Below are positions 55,727 through 64,000 of a stretch of 64,000 bases of DNA, piece by piece. Each line of letters opens with the position of its first letter. Position 1 is the stretch's first letter. Both the position numbers and the translations under genes were made by a program. A model generated the notes under the pieces. It searched no databases, had not been told where the DNA came from, and saw only the letters and a list, made by a program, of their open reading frames with translations. The stretch is from Rhodobacter sp. SGA-6-6 (lineage in GTDB: Bacteria; Pseudomonadota; Alphaproteobacteria; Rhodobacterales; Rhodobacteraceae): assembly GCF_011043545.1 (NCBI RefSeq), contig NZ_JAAKGP010000004.1:285642-349641 (forward strand). Reading direction: 5' to 3'.

Positions 55727-57121
55727 ATGTTCAACAAGTTTCGCCAGAGCAAGCTGACCGAACTGCGGCGGCCGGGAGACGACCTTCCCGCCGCGAGCGA
55801 ACCGCCGCCCGCAGCCGTCGAGGAAGAGCTTTCGACCGCGGCGCAGGCGACGCGGAACCGGCGGCGCAAGCTGGCCGGCCTGCGCCAGCAGGCCCACCAG
55901 CAGTTGCTGGAGACGCTGAACCTCTCGGCGCTGATGCAGGCCAGCGAGGCCGAGATCAAGACCGAGATCGTCAACATCCTGAAGACGCTGGTCCCCAAGC
56001 AGAACGTGGCGGTCAGCCGCTCGGACCGCGACGGGCTGGTGGACGACCTTTATTACGAGGTGACGGGGCTTGGCCCGCTGGAGATCCTGATCGGCGACGA
56101 GGCGGTGTCGGACATCCTGATCAACGGGCCCGACCAGGTCTTCATCGAACAGGGCGGCCTGCTGGAGCTGACCGACGTGCAGTTCCAGGACGAGGCGCAC
56201 CTGCGGCGCATCCTGCAGAAGATCGTCGCCTCGGTCGGGCGGCGGCTGGACGAATCCACGCCCTATGTCGACGCACGCCTGCCCGACGGGTCGCGGCTGA
56301 ACGCGGTGATCGCACCCATCGCGCTGGATGGCACGCTGGTGTCGATCCGCAAGTTCCGCAAGGACAAGCTCAGCCTCGACCAGTTGGTGTTCCTTGGCGC
56401 GCTGAACGAGAAGATGGCCACCTACCTGCGCGCGGCCATCACCTCGCGGCTGAACGTCGTCATCTCGGGCGGCACCGGGTCGGGCAAGACCACGCTGCTG
56501 AACGCGCTTTCCGCCTTCATCGGCAAGCGCGAGCGGATCATCACCATCGAGGACACCGCGGAACTGCGGCTGCAGCAGACCCACGTCGGCCGGATGGAAA
56601 GCCGCCCCCCGAATGTGGAAGGCAAGGGCGCGGTGACGCAGCGCGACTGCCTGCGCAATGCCCTGCGGATGCGCCCCGACCGGATCATCGTCGGCGAAAC
56701 CCGCGGCGAGGAAGTGATCGACATGCTGCAGGCGATGAACACCGGCCACGACGGGTCGATGACCACGATCCACGCCAACAGCGCCCGCGACGCGACCAGC
56801 CGGCTGGAGAACATGATCGCCATGGCCGGGATCGAGATTCCGCTCTCTGCCCTGCGGCGCCAGATCGCTTCCGCGGTGAACCTGATCATCCAGGTCAACC
56901 GGATGCAGGACGGCAGCCGCAAGATCACCTCGATCACCGAGATCACCGGCTGCGAAGGCGATGTGCTGACCATGCAGGAACTGTTCTATTTCGAACATAC
57001 CGGCGTCACCGCGGACGGGCGCGTCGAAGGGCATTTCCAGTCGGGCGGGATGCGGTCGGCCTATTCCGACAGATTCCGCCGCTGGGGGCTTCAGCTGCCG
57101 GCCGATCTTTACGGGACATAG
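55727..57121 (+). CDS. cpaF: CpaF/TadA pilus ATPase
   Basis: 464 residues. It has a helical N-terminal domain (about 45-110, [20 protein letters not shown]) and then the type II/IV secretion ATPase core: [16 protein letters not shown], Walker [11 protein letters not shown] (Lys254), Asp box [12 protein letters not shown], Walker [17 protein letters not shown] and the His box [13 protein letters not shown]. It powers Flp pilus assembly in the cytoplasm with TadB and TadC. Length and motifs are complete. Confidence 0.96.
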   Translation: MFNKFRQSKLTELRRPGDDLPAASEPPPAAVEEELSTAAQATRNRRRKLAGLRQQAHQQLLETLNLSALMQASEAEIKTEIVNILKTLVPKQNVAVSRSDRDGLVDDLYYEVTGLGPLEILIGDEAVSDILINGPDQVFIEQGGLLELTDVQFQDEAHLRRILQKIVASVGRRLDESTPYVDARLPDGSRLNAVIAPIALDGTLVSIRKFRKDKLSLDQLVFLGALNEKMATYLRAAITSRLNVVISGGTGSGKTTLLNALSAFIGKRERIITIEDTAELRLQQTHVGRMESRPPNVEGKGAVTQRDCLRNALRMRPDRIIVGETRGEEVIDMLQAMNTGHDGSMTTIHANSARDATSRLENMIAMAGIEIPLSALRRQIASAVNLIIQVNRMQDGSRKITSITEITGCEGDVLTMQELFYFEHTGVTADGRVEGHFQSGGMRSAYSDRFRRWGLQLPADLYGT

Positions 57122-57125
57122 CGCC

Positions 57126-58088
57126 ATGCCGCTTGCGCATCTCCTCGCAACGATGCTGATGGCCGGCCTGCTGCTGTTCGAGGCCGGGATCTGCCTTGCG
57201 CTTCTGCAGCGGGTCCGGACCCGCAGGCGGGCGGTGGTGGCGCGGTTTTCCGGCTCGGTCGTCCATCGCGGCGCGGGCCGCGGCCCGACCGATCCTGTCG
57301 CCCTGCGCCGGACAGGGCCGTCGGGCTGGTGGGCGCGATTGCTGCCCGAGGCCGGCGAAAGCGCCGCGGCGCCCGACCTGACCCCGGATGTCCGGCGGCT
57401 GATCTGGATGCTGATGCTGGCGCTGACCCTGTTCCTGACCATGGTGCTGAACCTCCTGGTCGGCACCGCGCTGCTGCCTGCGCTTGTGCTCGGGCTTCTG
57501 TGCACCGTGCTGGCCGGCTATGTCTGGCTGCGCCTGCGCGCGCGGCGCCGCATGTTCCGCATCGATGAGGCCGTGCCCGAGGCGATGGACATGATCGTCC
57601 GCTCGCTGCGGGTGGGCCTGCCGATCAACGCGGCGATCAAGACCGCCGGAGAAGAGCTGACCGGCCCGCTGGCACAGGAATTCACCGAGACCGCCGGCCG
57701 CATCAGCTATGGCCAGGATCTGGTCGGCGCGATCCGCGAGATGGCCGAACGCTGCGACAACCAGAGCCTGCGCTTCTTCGCCGCCGCCGTTTCGATCCAG
57801 TCCGCCTCGGGCGGCAATCTGGCCGAGGTGCTGGACCGGCTGTGCACCATCGCGCGGGGGCGCCAGCAGATGCGCCGCAAGGTCCGCTCGATCACGGCCG
57901 AGGCGAAGTGGTCGGGCCGCTTCCTGTCGGTCTTCCCCCTCGTCGCCATCTCGGCGTTGCTGCTGATCAATCCCGACTATTTCACCGAAATCTCGGACAA
58001 GCCGTTCTTCCTGCCGATGCTGGGCGTCGTCGGCACCCTGCTGGCGCTGAACATCCTGTTCATGCACTGGCTGGTGAAGATCGAATGA
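57126..58088 (+). CDS. tadB: TadB inner-membrane platform protein
   Basis: 320 residues. It has membrane spans near 6-28, 97-135, 268-285 and 296-315. A cytoplasmic type II secretion F domain includes EAVPEAMDMIVRSLRVGLPI and SIQSASGGNLAEVLDRLC. With TadC it forms the platform on which CpaF acts. Starts 4 bp after the cpaF stop and ends 34 bp before tadC. Confidence 0.93.
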   Translation: MPLAHLLATMLMAGLLLFEAGICLALLQRVRTRRRAVVARFSGSVVHRGAGRGPTDPVALRRTGPSGWWARLLPEAGESAAAPDLTPDVRRLIWMLMLALTLFLTMVLNLLVGTALLPALVLGLLCTVLAGYVWLRLRARRRMFRIDEAVPEAMDMIVRSLRVGLPINAAIKTAGEELTGPLAQEFTETAGRISYGQDLVGAIREMAERCDNQSLRFFAAAVSIQSASGGNLAEVLDRLCTIARGRQQMRRKVRSITAEAKWSGRFLSVFPLVAISALLLINPDYFTEISDKPFFLPMLGVVGTLLALNILFMHWLVKIE

Positions 58089-58122
58089 CCGGGGGTTCCG
58101 TCGACAGGAAAGGCCGCCGCGC

Positions 58123-58992
58123 ATGACGCTGATCAACGCATGGACGCTGCTGGGCGGCTTCCTGGCCTGCGGGCTGGTCTTCGCGCTGGCGCTGATCGCC
58201 GTGCAGCGTGCGCCGTCGAAAGTCTGGGCAGGCCCGGAGACGCCGAAGCCGCGCGACCTGCATCTGGTGAACCCGGGCGAGACCGGGGGAGAGAGCGGCG
58301 CGCTGCGGCGGCAGCTGGCGCAGGCCGGGTTCGATCATCCCGACGCCCCGCGCTATTACATCTGGGCCAGGGTCATCGGCGCGGTGAACGGCTTTGCCGC
58401 GGGCATCCTGCTGCTGCGGATCGTCCCCGTCTTCCAGTCCCTTGCGCCGCCGGGACAGGTCTCGCTGGTGCTGACCGCCTGCGTGCTGTTCTACTTCATC
58501 CCGGTCGTGGTGGTGGACAAGCGCCGCGCCGCCTACAAGCGCCGGCTGGAACTGGCGCTTCCCGACGCGCTGGACCTGATGCTGGTCTGCATCGAGGCCG
58601 GACAGTCGATCGACCTTGCCCTGATGCGGGTGGCGGACGAGATGCAGGACGTGCACCCCGACCTGTCGGCGCGCTTCCATGCGCTGACCGAGGCGCTGGC
58701 GGCCGGGGCCGACCGGCACGATGCCTGGATGCGGATGGCGGCAGAGGCCGAGAACGACGACCTGCGCCAGTTCGCCTCGATCATGGTGCAGTCCTCCACC
58801 CTCGGGACGCCGATGTCGCAGACCTTGCGCGCCTTCACCGCCGACCTTCGCGACCGGCGGGTCCGCAAGGTGGAGGAACGCGCCAACGTGCTGCCTACCA
58901 AGATGACGCTGAGCACGATGCTCTTCACCATTCCGCCGCTGCTGATCCTGCTTCTTGCCCCGTCGATCTACCGCCTTTCGCAATCCTTCTGA
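58123..58992 (+). CDS. tadC: TadC inner-membrane platform protein
   Basis: 289 residues. It has an N-terminal span (about 4-25), two further spans (86-105, 110-130) and a C-terminal one (262-285). The type II secretion F domain includes ALPDALDLMLVCIEAGQSID and VQSSTLGTPMSQTLRAF. It is the partner of TadB. AGGAAAGG lies upstream of the ATG. Its stop is only 5 bp before the sensor kinase gene, which implies co-transcription. Confidence 0.93.
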   Translation: MTLINAWTLLGGFLACGLVFALALIAVQRAPSKVWAGPETPKPRDLHLVNPGETGGESGALRRQLAQAGFDHPDAPRYYIWARVIGAVNGFAAGILLLRIVPVFQSLAPPGQVSLVLTACVLFYFIPVVVVDKRRAAYKRRLELALPDALDLMLVCIEAGQSIDLALMRVADEMQDVHPDLSARFHALTEALAAGADRHDAWMRMAAEAENDDLRQFASIMVQSSTLGTPMSQTLRAFTADLRDRRVRKVEERANVLPTKMTLSTMLFTIPPLLILLLAPSIYRLSQSF

Positions 58993-58997
58993 TCCCG

Positions 58998-61502
58998 ATG
59001 TCCCCGCTTCCCGCCCAACGCCGACGCCGCGTCCTGCGCCTCCTGGCCGCACTTTGCATCGTGCTCGTGCCGCCGCTGGGCGCGCAGCTTGCCCTGGGCG
59101 CCTATCCCGGGGCGTTCGGCGCGTCCAAGCTTCTGCTGTCGATCATCATCTCCTCGGTCGTCGTCCATCTGGTGCTGCTTGATCTGGCCCGGGGTCCGAG
59201 ATCGGGGCCGAAGATCATCCTCGCCTCGATCCTGGGCCTGCTCGCCGCGCCGGGGATGCCGCTGCTGTCCTGGATCCACATCCGCAACGGCCTTGCCGCC
59301 TATCCCCCGGCGCCCGGGGATACCCTGCTTTCCCCCGCTTCGGTCGCTGTCGGCTGGACCGCGGGCATCCTGATGGCGCTGGCCTGTCGCGCGCTCCGGC
59401 ATCTGATCGCAGGCTTGCAGCGGGACGGGCTGCCGCCGCTTCCGCATCCCCTTGCCCTCGGCTCCTCTGCCGTGCTGCTGGGCGTCGGGTTCTGGCTTGC
59501 GCTTTCGGCCGCACCGCTGCTGGAGGGCGGGACGTTCGCACCCGCAGAAAGCCTGGTGGCGGCGCTCAGCGGGCTTTATGCGCTGATGGTCGCGGCGCTG
59601 ATCCCGCGCGCTGCCGCCGATCTGGACGACCCGATGTCGTCCCTGCCGAATTCGATCCCGCTGTTGGCCGGGATGGCCGCGCTGGCGCTGGCGGCCCTTG
59701 CCACGGCCACGCCGGAAATCGCCGCGCTGGGAACGGCCGGCTCGGCGATGTTGCTGCTGCTGACCGGCACCATGCTGGCCGGCCTGATGACCGGGCGGCC
59801 GGTGCCGCTGTTGACTCTGGGCCTGATGCTGGCCGGGGCGGCCCTGCCCTTCACCGGCCCGGTCACCGGCGGCTCGCTGACGGCACAGGCGATCCTCGCG
59901 GTCCTGCTGGTCTCGATCCTGATCGGCGCCGCCCGGCGCGAACTGGACCGCAACGCCTCGATCACCCGGATCGACGACCCGCCCCGCGCCCTGCTGGCCC
60001 GCTTCTCGGACAGCTCCGAAAGCTGGATCGCCCGGCTGGACCTGGACGAACGCATCGCCCGCTTTCCCTTCGGCTGCGGCACCTCGCCCGGCCAGCAACC
60101 GCGCTTCGGCACGGTCGCCACCTTTGCCGATCTCTTCGGCACCTCCGGCTTCTCCGGCATCCTGGACCTGCTGGAACTTCTGCAGAAGGACGGCGGCGGA
60201 CCCAGGCCGCCCGTCCGGGTCCAGATGACGCTGCCCGCCCCGGGCGGGGGCGACCGGCCCGCCGCCGCGCAGGACTTCGAGGTGCATGTGCTGGACAACA
60301 GGCCGCCCGTGGCATGGGTCGCTATCGTCAGCCTGCGGCGCCCGGCCGAACCCGCCGCCCGCGCCGCCCGCTACGAGAAGCTGCTGGCCGAGGCGATGCT
60401 GCGCGAGGAGCGGCTGCTCTCCATCGCCTCGCACGAGCTGCGGACACCGCTGGCCATCCTGTCGATGCTGGCCGAAGAATTGAAGGCGGGGTCGAGCTGG
60501 GACGAGGTCGGCCCCAGCTTCGAAAAGACCCTGGCCCGTCTCGTCTCGATCCTGGACGACCTGCGCGCCGACAGCGGGGCAGAGGGCGGGCAGGCGGCAG
60601 GCGCCGTCTTCACCGTGCGCGAACTGGCGATGCATCTGCTGGATGTGTTCCGCCCGCCGGCGGTCGCCAACGGCATCGACCTGCTGGTCGACCTGGGCGC
60701 GCACGCCGATACCCCGATCCGCGGCGATCAGGGTCGGGTGTTCATCGCGCTGTCGAAGCTGATCCACAACGCCATCGTGCATTCCAAGGGCAGCATGGTG
60801 CTGCTGCAGGTCTTCCTCGTCCCGGGCCGCGAGGGCGAGATGACCGCGACCTGGCAGGTCATCGACGACGGCATCGGCATTGGCGAAGGGCACCGCGACC
60901 GCATCTTCGACCCTTTCGAGACCGCAGGCGCCGACACCGACGCGCATCCCGGACTGGGCCTTTACACCGCGCGCAAGGCCATCCGTCTGATCGGCGGCGA
61001 TCTGGTCTTGCACAGCGAAGGCAAAGGCAGCAGGTTCGTCGTCACCCATCCGGCGCGGTCCGACCAGCCTCTCACCGGCGCCGAGCAGGAACCCGTGCCC
61101 ATGAACGATATCGAGCCGATCTATCCCGACCGCAGCGCCCTTCTGATCGAGGACAACAAGCTTGTCGGCGAAATCACCAGCGCCCGGCTGCGCAAGCTGT
61201 TCCACAAGGTCGACTGGGCCGAAACCGGCGACGGCGGGCTGGAGATGTTCCGCGCCGCACCGCATGACTTCATCGTCGTCGATCAACTGCTGCCCGGCAT
61301 GATCGGCAGCCAGGTGGTACGCGAAATCCGCAAGACGCACAAGGACGTGCCGATCATCGGCATCACCGCCTCGACCATGGGGTCCGAATGCCAGGAGCTG
61401 GAAGAGGCCGGCGCCACCTATGCGCTGGAAAAACCGCTGAGCTTCGCCCAGTTGAAGGGCCTTGCGGACGAGTTCTTCGCCAGCGGCCGGGTTGCGGAGT
61501 AG
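58998..61502 (+). CDS. Membrane-bound hybrid histidine kinase with C-terminal receiver, last gene of the tad operon
   Basis: 834 residues. The N-terminal 330 contain eight to ten hydrophobic spans; a weakly defined sensor linker follows. Then HisKA with the phosphorylated His479 in SIASHELRTPL, an HATPase domain (N box LSKLIHNAIVHSKG, G1 IDDGIGIG, HPGLGLYTARK) and a receiver domain (about 712-830) with acidic IEDN, phosphoacceptor Asp762 in IVVDQLLPGM, GITAS and Lys in LEKP. Starts 5 bp after tadC; the ATG at 58998 gives a membrane-start N-terminus. It probably senses membrane or surface state and feeds a phosphorelay. Confidence 0.88.
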   Translation: MSPLPAQRRRRVLRLLAALCIVLVPPLGAQLALGAYPGAFGASKLLLSIIISSVVVHLVLLDLARGPRSGPKIILASILGLLAAPGMPLLSWIHIRNGLAAYPPAPGDTLLSPASVAVGWTAGILMALACRALRHLIAGLQRDGLPPLPHPLALGSSAVLLGVGFWLALSAAPLLEGGTFAPAESLVAALSGLYALMVAALIPRAAADLDDPMSSLPNSIPLLAGMAALALAALATATPEIAALGTAGSAMLLLLTGTMLAGLMTGRPVPLLTLGLMLAGAALPFTGPVTGGSLTAQAILAVLLVSILIGAARRELDRNASITRIDDPPRALLARFSDSSESWIARLDLDERIARFPFGCGTSPGQQPRFGTVATFADLFGTSGFSGILDLLELLQKDGGGPRPPVRVQMTLPAPGGGDRPAAAQDFEVHVLDNRPPVAWVAIVSLRRPAEPAARAARYEKLLAEAMLREERLLSIASHELRTPLAILSMLAEELKAGSSWDEVGPSFEKTLARLVSILDDLRADSGAEGGQAAGAVFTVRELAMHLLDVFRPPAVANGIDLLVDLGAHADTPIRGDQGRVFIALSKLIHNAIVHSKGSMVLLQVFLVPGREGEMTATWQVIDDGIGIGEGHRDRIFDPFETAGADTDAHPGLGLYTARKAIRLIGGDLVLHSEGKGSRFVVTHPARSDQPLTGAEQEPVPMNDIEPIYPDRSALLIEDNKLVGEITSARLRKLFHKVDWAETGDGGLEMFRAAPHDFIVVDQLLPGMIGSQVVREIRKTHKDVPIIGITASTMGSECQELEEAGATYALEKPLSFAQLKGLADEFFASGRVAE

Positions 61503-61538
61503 GCAGGGGCTCCGCTCGAACCGGGAATGCCGGCCGCG

Positions 61539-63380
61539 TCAGCCTGCAGCGAAGCTGTCCAGCAGGCCCTCGGTTTCGTCCATGATCCGCTTTGCGGTCT
61601 CCGCCGTGCCGCCGCCGGTCACGCCGGCCCGGGCATCGGCCTGCATCAGCCGCAGGGCATATTCGGCTCCCGAAAGCCCGGTCAGCCCCGTCGCACCGAT
61701 CGCGGAGTGGATCATGTTGCGCAGGTCCGCACCGGGGGTCGCCTCGGTGAAGGCCGCGAGGACGCTGCGCGCCTCGGCCAAGGCCTGCCGCATGAAGGCC
61801 AGCGCGGCCTCGCGGCCCAGTTCCGTCACCAGTTCGTCGATCTGACGGTCGTCCAGCATCGCTTCTCCTGTCGCTGCCTTCCTCCGCAGCCTGCGCCGCT
61901 GATCGTCCCCGCTCCACATCTCGGCCAGGGCGAGGCGCAGTTCCGTAGGGCGCACCGGCTTCAGCAGGATGCGGTCCATCCCGGCCGCAAGCGCCGACCC
62001 ATGCACGACCGAGCCGGTATGCGCCGTCAGCCCCGCGATCAGCACATGCGCGCCCTCGCCTTCCTGCGCCCGGATGCGGCGGGCAACCTCGATCCCGTCG
62101 ATGTCGGGCAGCGTCACGTCCAGAAGGATCAGGTCGATCCCGCCGCGCTTCTCGGCATGGCGCTCGACCGCATCCAGGCCGCTGATCACCCCCTCGGCCA
62201 CGGCCCCGGCATCGCCCAGCGTCCGCAAAAGGATGGCCAGGTTGATCGGATTGTCCTCGACGACCAGGACCCGCAGGCCGGTCAGGCGGATGCTCTCGGC
62301 CGTCGCCGGCGCCCCGGCCTCGGGCGCGTCGGCCGTGCGCAGCGGGAAGGAGATGCGGAAGGTCGTGCCGCATTCGACACCGCGGGAAATCTCGATCTGG
62401 CCCCGCAGCCGGTCCACCGCGCGCGAGACGATCCCCAGGCCCAGGCCATAGCCCGCACCGTCGCCCGAGACCCCTCCCTCGCGGCCGACCGCCGTGATGC
62501 GCCGGGTCAGGATCTGGATTTCGCCCTCGGTCAGGCCGGGGCCGCGGTCCTCGACCTCCAGCACGACCGGCCGTTCGGCGTCGGCATTGGCCGGGTCCAC
62601 CGCCAGCCGGACCAGGATCGGCCCGTTCTGGGTGAAGCGGTTGGCGTTGGTGATCAGGTTCTGCAGAACCGCCTGGATCAGGTGGGCCGCCCCGATCTGC
62701 CACACCGGGCCCGCGGGCGCCTCCAGCACGATCCGGTTGCCGTTCTTGCCGCAGATCGGCTGCAGCAGGCGGACGATGTCCTGGACCTGCGCGACCAGGT
62801 CGAAGGTCTTCATCGGCTCGGCATGGGCGGATACGGCGTCCATCCGCGACATTTCCAGAAGGTTGCGCACCTGTTCCAGCGCCAGCTGCGCCAGCGCCGC
62901 CACCTGGGCCGCGCTGCCGTCGGGCTGATCGCCCGCCGACAGGCCGTCGACCGCGATGATCAGCGATTGCAGCGGCGCCCGCAGGTCGTGCGCCAGGCTG
63001 ACCAGCCGCTCCGCCCGGGCGCTGACCGCCGTCTCGGTCTCGGGGTTTTCCAGCCGCAGCAGGAAATATTCGCACTGGCCGCCGTCCGGCGACAGATGGT
63101 TCAACTCGCCGGCATGGCCCGAGGGCAGGCCGATCCGCACGCTGCCGGTGCGCCGGGCCTCGTCGCAGGCCTCCGCCCAATCGCGCGAGCAGCCGAAATC
63201 GTGCCATTCGGAGACCAGCGCCGCGCCCACGGCCGCACTGGCCAGCAGGACCGCCCCCCGCGCCGACAGGATCAGGCTGGGGCGCGTTTCCGTGGCCAGG
63301 ACGGCGGCGAGCAATGCAAGCGCGGTGTCATCCTGCATCGCCGATTTCCGGTTCGGCGGCACCTCGACGGAAGGAATCAC
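61539..63380 (-). CDS. Hybrid histidine kinase with receiver and C-terminal Hpt-like domain
   Basis: 613 residues. It has no membrane span. A PAS-like N-terminal region (about 15-118), then HisKA with His131 (LVSLAHDLRAPLQS), an HATPase (NLITNANRFT, EDRGPGL, GYGLGLGI), a receiver (VEDN, Asp421 in LILLDVTLPDIDG, LTAHT, LKP) and an Hpt-like helix bundle with His558 in MIHSAIGATG. The usual HxxKG lysine is Ile here. GTG at 63380 is chosen because AAAGGAG lies 7 bp ahead; the ATG at 63338 has none. It faces the tad-linked kinase tail to tail (36 bp), and they may form one relay (inference). Confidence 0.87.
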   Translation of the reverse strand: MIPSVEVPPNRKSAMQDDTALALLAAVLATETRPSLILSARGAVLLASAAVGAALVSEWHDFGCSRDWAEACDEARRTGSVRIGLPSGHAGELNHLSPDGGQCEYFLLRLENPETETAVSARAERLVSLAHDLRAPLQSLIIAVDGLSAGDQPDGSAAQVAALAQLALEQVRNLLEMSRMDAVSAHAEPMKTFDLVAQVQDIVRLLQPICGKNGNRIVLEAPAGPVWQIGAAHLIQAVLQNLITNANRFTQNGPILVRLAVDPANADAERPVVLEVEDRGPGLTEGEIQILTRRITAVGREGGVSGDGAGYGLGLGIVSRAVDRLRGQIEISRGVECGTTFRISFPLRTADAPEAGAPATAESIRLTGLRVLVVEDNPINLAILLRTLGDAGAVAEGVISGLDAVERHAEKRGGIDLILLDVTLPDIDGIEVARRIRAQEGEGAHVLIAGLTAHTGSVVHGSALAAGMDRILLKPVRPTELRLALAEMWSGDDQRRRLRRKAATGEAMLDDRQIDELVTELGREAALAFMRQALAEARSVLAAFTEATPGADLRNMIHSAIGATGLTGLSGAEYALRLMQADARAGVTGGGTAETAKRIMDETEGLLDSFAAG

Positions 63381-63716
63381 ACCAAGCTCCTTTGATTGAC
63401 CGGAATTTGCCGGTTCGCCGCCCTGCTTGCAACACGGACGGGCGCGGCGTGGCGACCGGGTTGTTCTCGTGCTGGAAACTGTCTGTTTTCACGCTCTCAC
63501 CGATAGGTGCGTCTTTCGACACAAAACGGGTCACCATGGCCGGATTTTGCGCGCCAGGGCGGCTATTCGACCCCGCCCGGGACCGGATCGCGGTTAAAGG
63601 CCGAGCAAACCCCATCCCATTCCCAGCCCAAAGATTGATGCACATCCCATTGTTCATGCTATACATACTTATGATAGCAGTATACAACCAACGATAATAA
63701 ACGGGAGCGGACGGAC
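63381..63716. promoter_or_regulatory. AT-richer intergenic region with an inverted repeat
   Basis: 336 bp between the divergent kinase and small-protein genes, with no convincing gene. TGCTAT (63657-63662) and ATAGCA (63674-63679) form an inverted repeat spaced 11 bp, and TATAC/GTATA (63661-ish and 63680-63685) extend the symmetry. This sits 38 bp before the small-protein start and is the best operator candidate here. Promoters for both flanking genes should be in this region. Confidence 0.45.
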
Positions 63717-63929
63717 ATGATGGCCTTTCTGATTATCGCCGCCTTGACCGGAGAGCTGCTTGCGGCAGCGGCCGTGCTCGCCGCCGGCGGGGGCTGGCTG
63801 GCGGCGTTCTTCGCCGCCCAGGGGGCGGGCTGTCTCGCCATGCTGGCCGGCGCCCTTCTGGCGGCCTTCCCACACCCTTTCCGCCGGACCGTTTCCGGTC
63901 TGGACGATCTTCGCACCACTGAAACCTGA
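63717..63929 (+). CDS. Small two-span membrane protein, family not recognised
   Basis: 70 residues. Two hydrophobic segments (about 4-24 and 27-51), rich in Ala, Gly and Leu (LAAAAVLAAGGGWLAAFFAA), are followed by a short polar tail (PHPFRRTVSGLDDLRTTET). GGGAGCGG lies about 10 bp upstream. It is followed 20 bp later by another gene start, so it may lead an operon leaving the window. No function can be proposed from sequence. Confidence 0.6.
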   Translation: MMAFLIIAALTGELLAAAAVLAAGGGWLAAFFAAQGAGCLAMLAGALLAAFPHPFRRTVSGLDDLRTTET

Positions 63930-63949
63930 CACTTCGAGGACCAAGACCG

Positions 63950-64000
63950 ATGGCAACGATCCGCATTCAAGCCGAGACCCCCTCGGATTTCCGCATCACT
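63950..64000 (+). CDS. Start of a further gene, truncated by the window edge
   Basis: Seventeen codons from an ATG at 63950 with GAGGA 10 bp upstream (63936-63940); the product begins MATIRIQAETPSDFRIT. Too short to identify. It is probably co-transcribed with the small membrane protein gene before it. Confidence 0.5.
   Translation, partial: MATIRIQAETPSDFRIT

Noticed and set aside
58140..58997. N-terminal extension of the tad-linked kinase to 1120 codons
   Set aside because: The extension overlaps tadC in another frame. The ATG at 58998, 5 bp after tadC, begins with a membrane segment.

Overview
The window is high-GC DNA with dense, often overlapping genes. The gene families point to a Rhodobacterales (Rhodobacteraceae-type) alphaproteobacterium. 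The clues are the oxygen-dependent cobalamin enzymes cobM, cobF and cobE, the cbtBA cobalt transporter, glycine betaine monooxygenase gbcAB, alphaproteobacterial-type liv and proXWV transporters, and a tad pilus locus whose pilin starts its mature region with the AVTVDW variant. No rRNA, tRNA, insertion sequence, prophage or CRISPR array was seen. Genus cannot be fixed from the sequence alone.

Layout. (1) 1-5481: late cobalamin genes cobE(end)-cobM-cobB-cobA, cobF on the opposite strand, a threonine-kinase-like GHMP gene and cobC. (2) 5491-8133: a cobalamin riboswitch ahead of cbtB-cbtA, then two unrecognised genes. (3) 8403-11000: gbcA-gbcB on the minus strand, with a complete cobalamin riboswitch 127 bp upstream of gbcA. 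(4) 11192-20404: a GntR-controlled catabolic locus with a hydantoin-racemase-like gene, a complete oligopeptide-type ABC transporter, a CodA-like amidohydrolase and a flavin-reductase-fold protein. TGTATACA operators sit at both of its divergent starts. (5) 20531-23100: a MaoC-Pta fusion and acetate kinase. (6) 23113-26197: proX-proW-proV betaine/proline-type uptake. (7) 26597-34415: a PNPOx-fold protein, then a second peptide ABC operon with a cytosolic serine hydrolase and a divergent LysR regulator. (8) 34492-39938: livHMGF, a small membrane protein and livK. (9) 40220-42181: an ATC-hydrolase-family protein and a small BamA/TamA-type outer-membrane protein.

(10) 42376-61502 is a composite surface-attachment locus. 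A tad pilus system is split in two. The secretin half (cpaC-cpaD-tadE) runs leftward. The motor half (tadD-flp-cpaB-cpaE-cpaF-tadB-tadC) runs rightward. Between them lies a type I secretion operon: a 278-residue protein with a BapA-prefix-like N-terminus, then TolC, ABC exporter and HlyD. The tad operon runs into a membrane-bound hybrid histidine kinase, which faces a second hybrid kinase with a C-terminal Hpt-like domain. (11) 63381-64000: an AT-richer intergenic region, a small membrane protein and the start of one more gene.

How the genes may work together (inference). The left third links corrinoid supply to betaine. Both cobalt import and betaine demethylation sit behind cobalamin riboswitches, and betaine breakdown yields glycine and methyl groups, both consumed in corrin synthesis. 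The middle is nutrient scavenging: three kinds of peptide, amino-acid or betaine transporters with their own regulators. The right third is adhesion and biofilm machinery with its own phosphorelay-type kinases.
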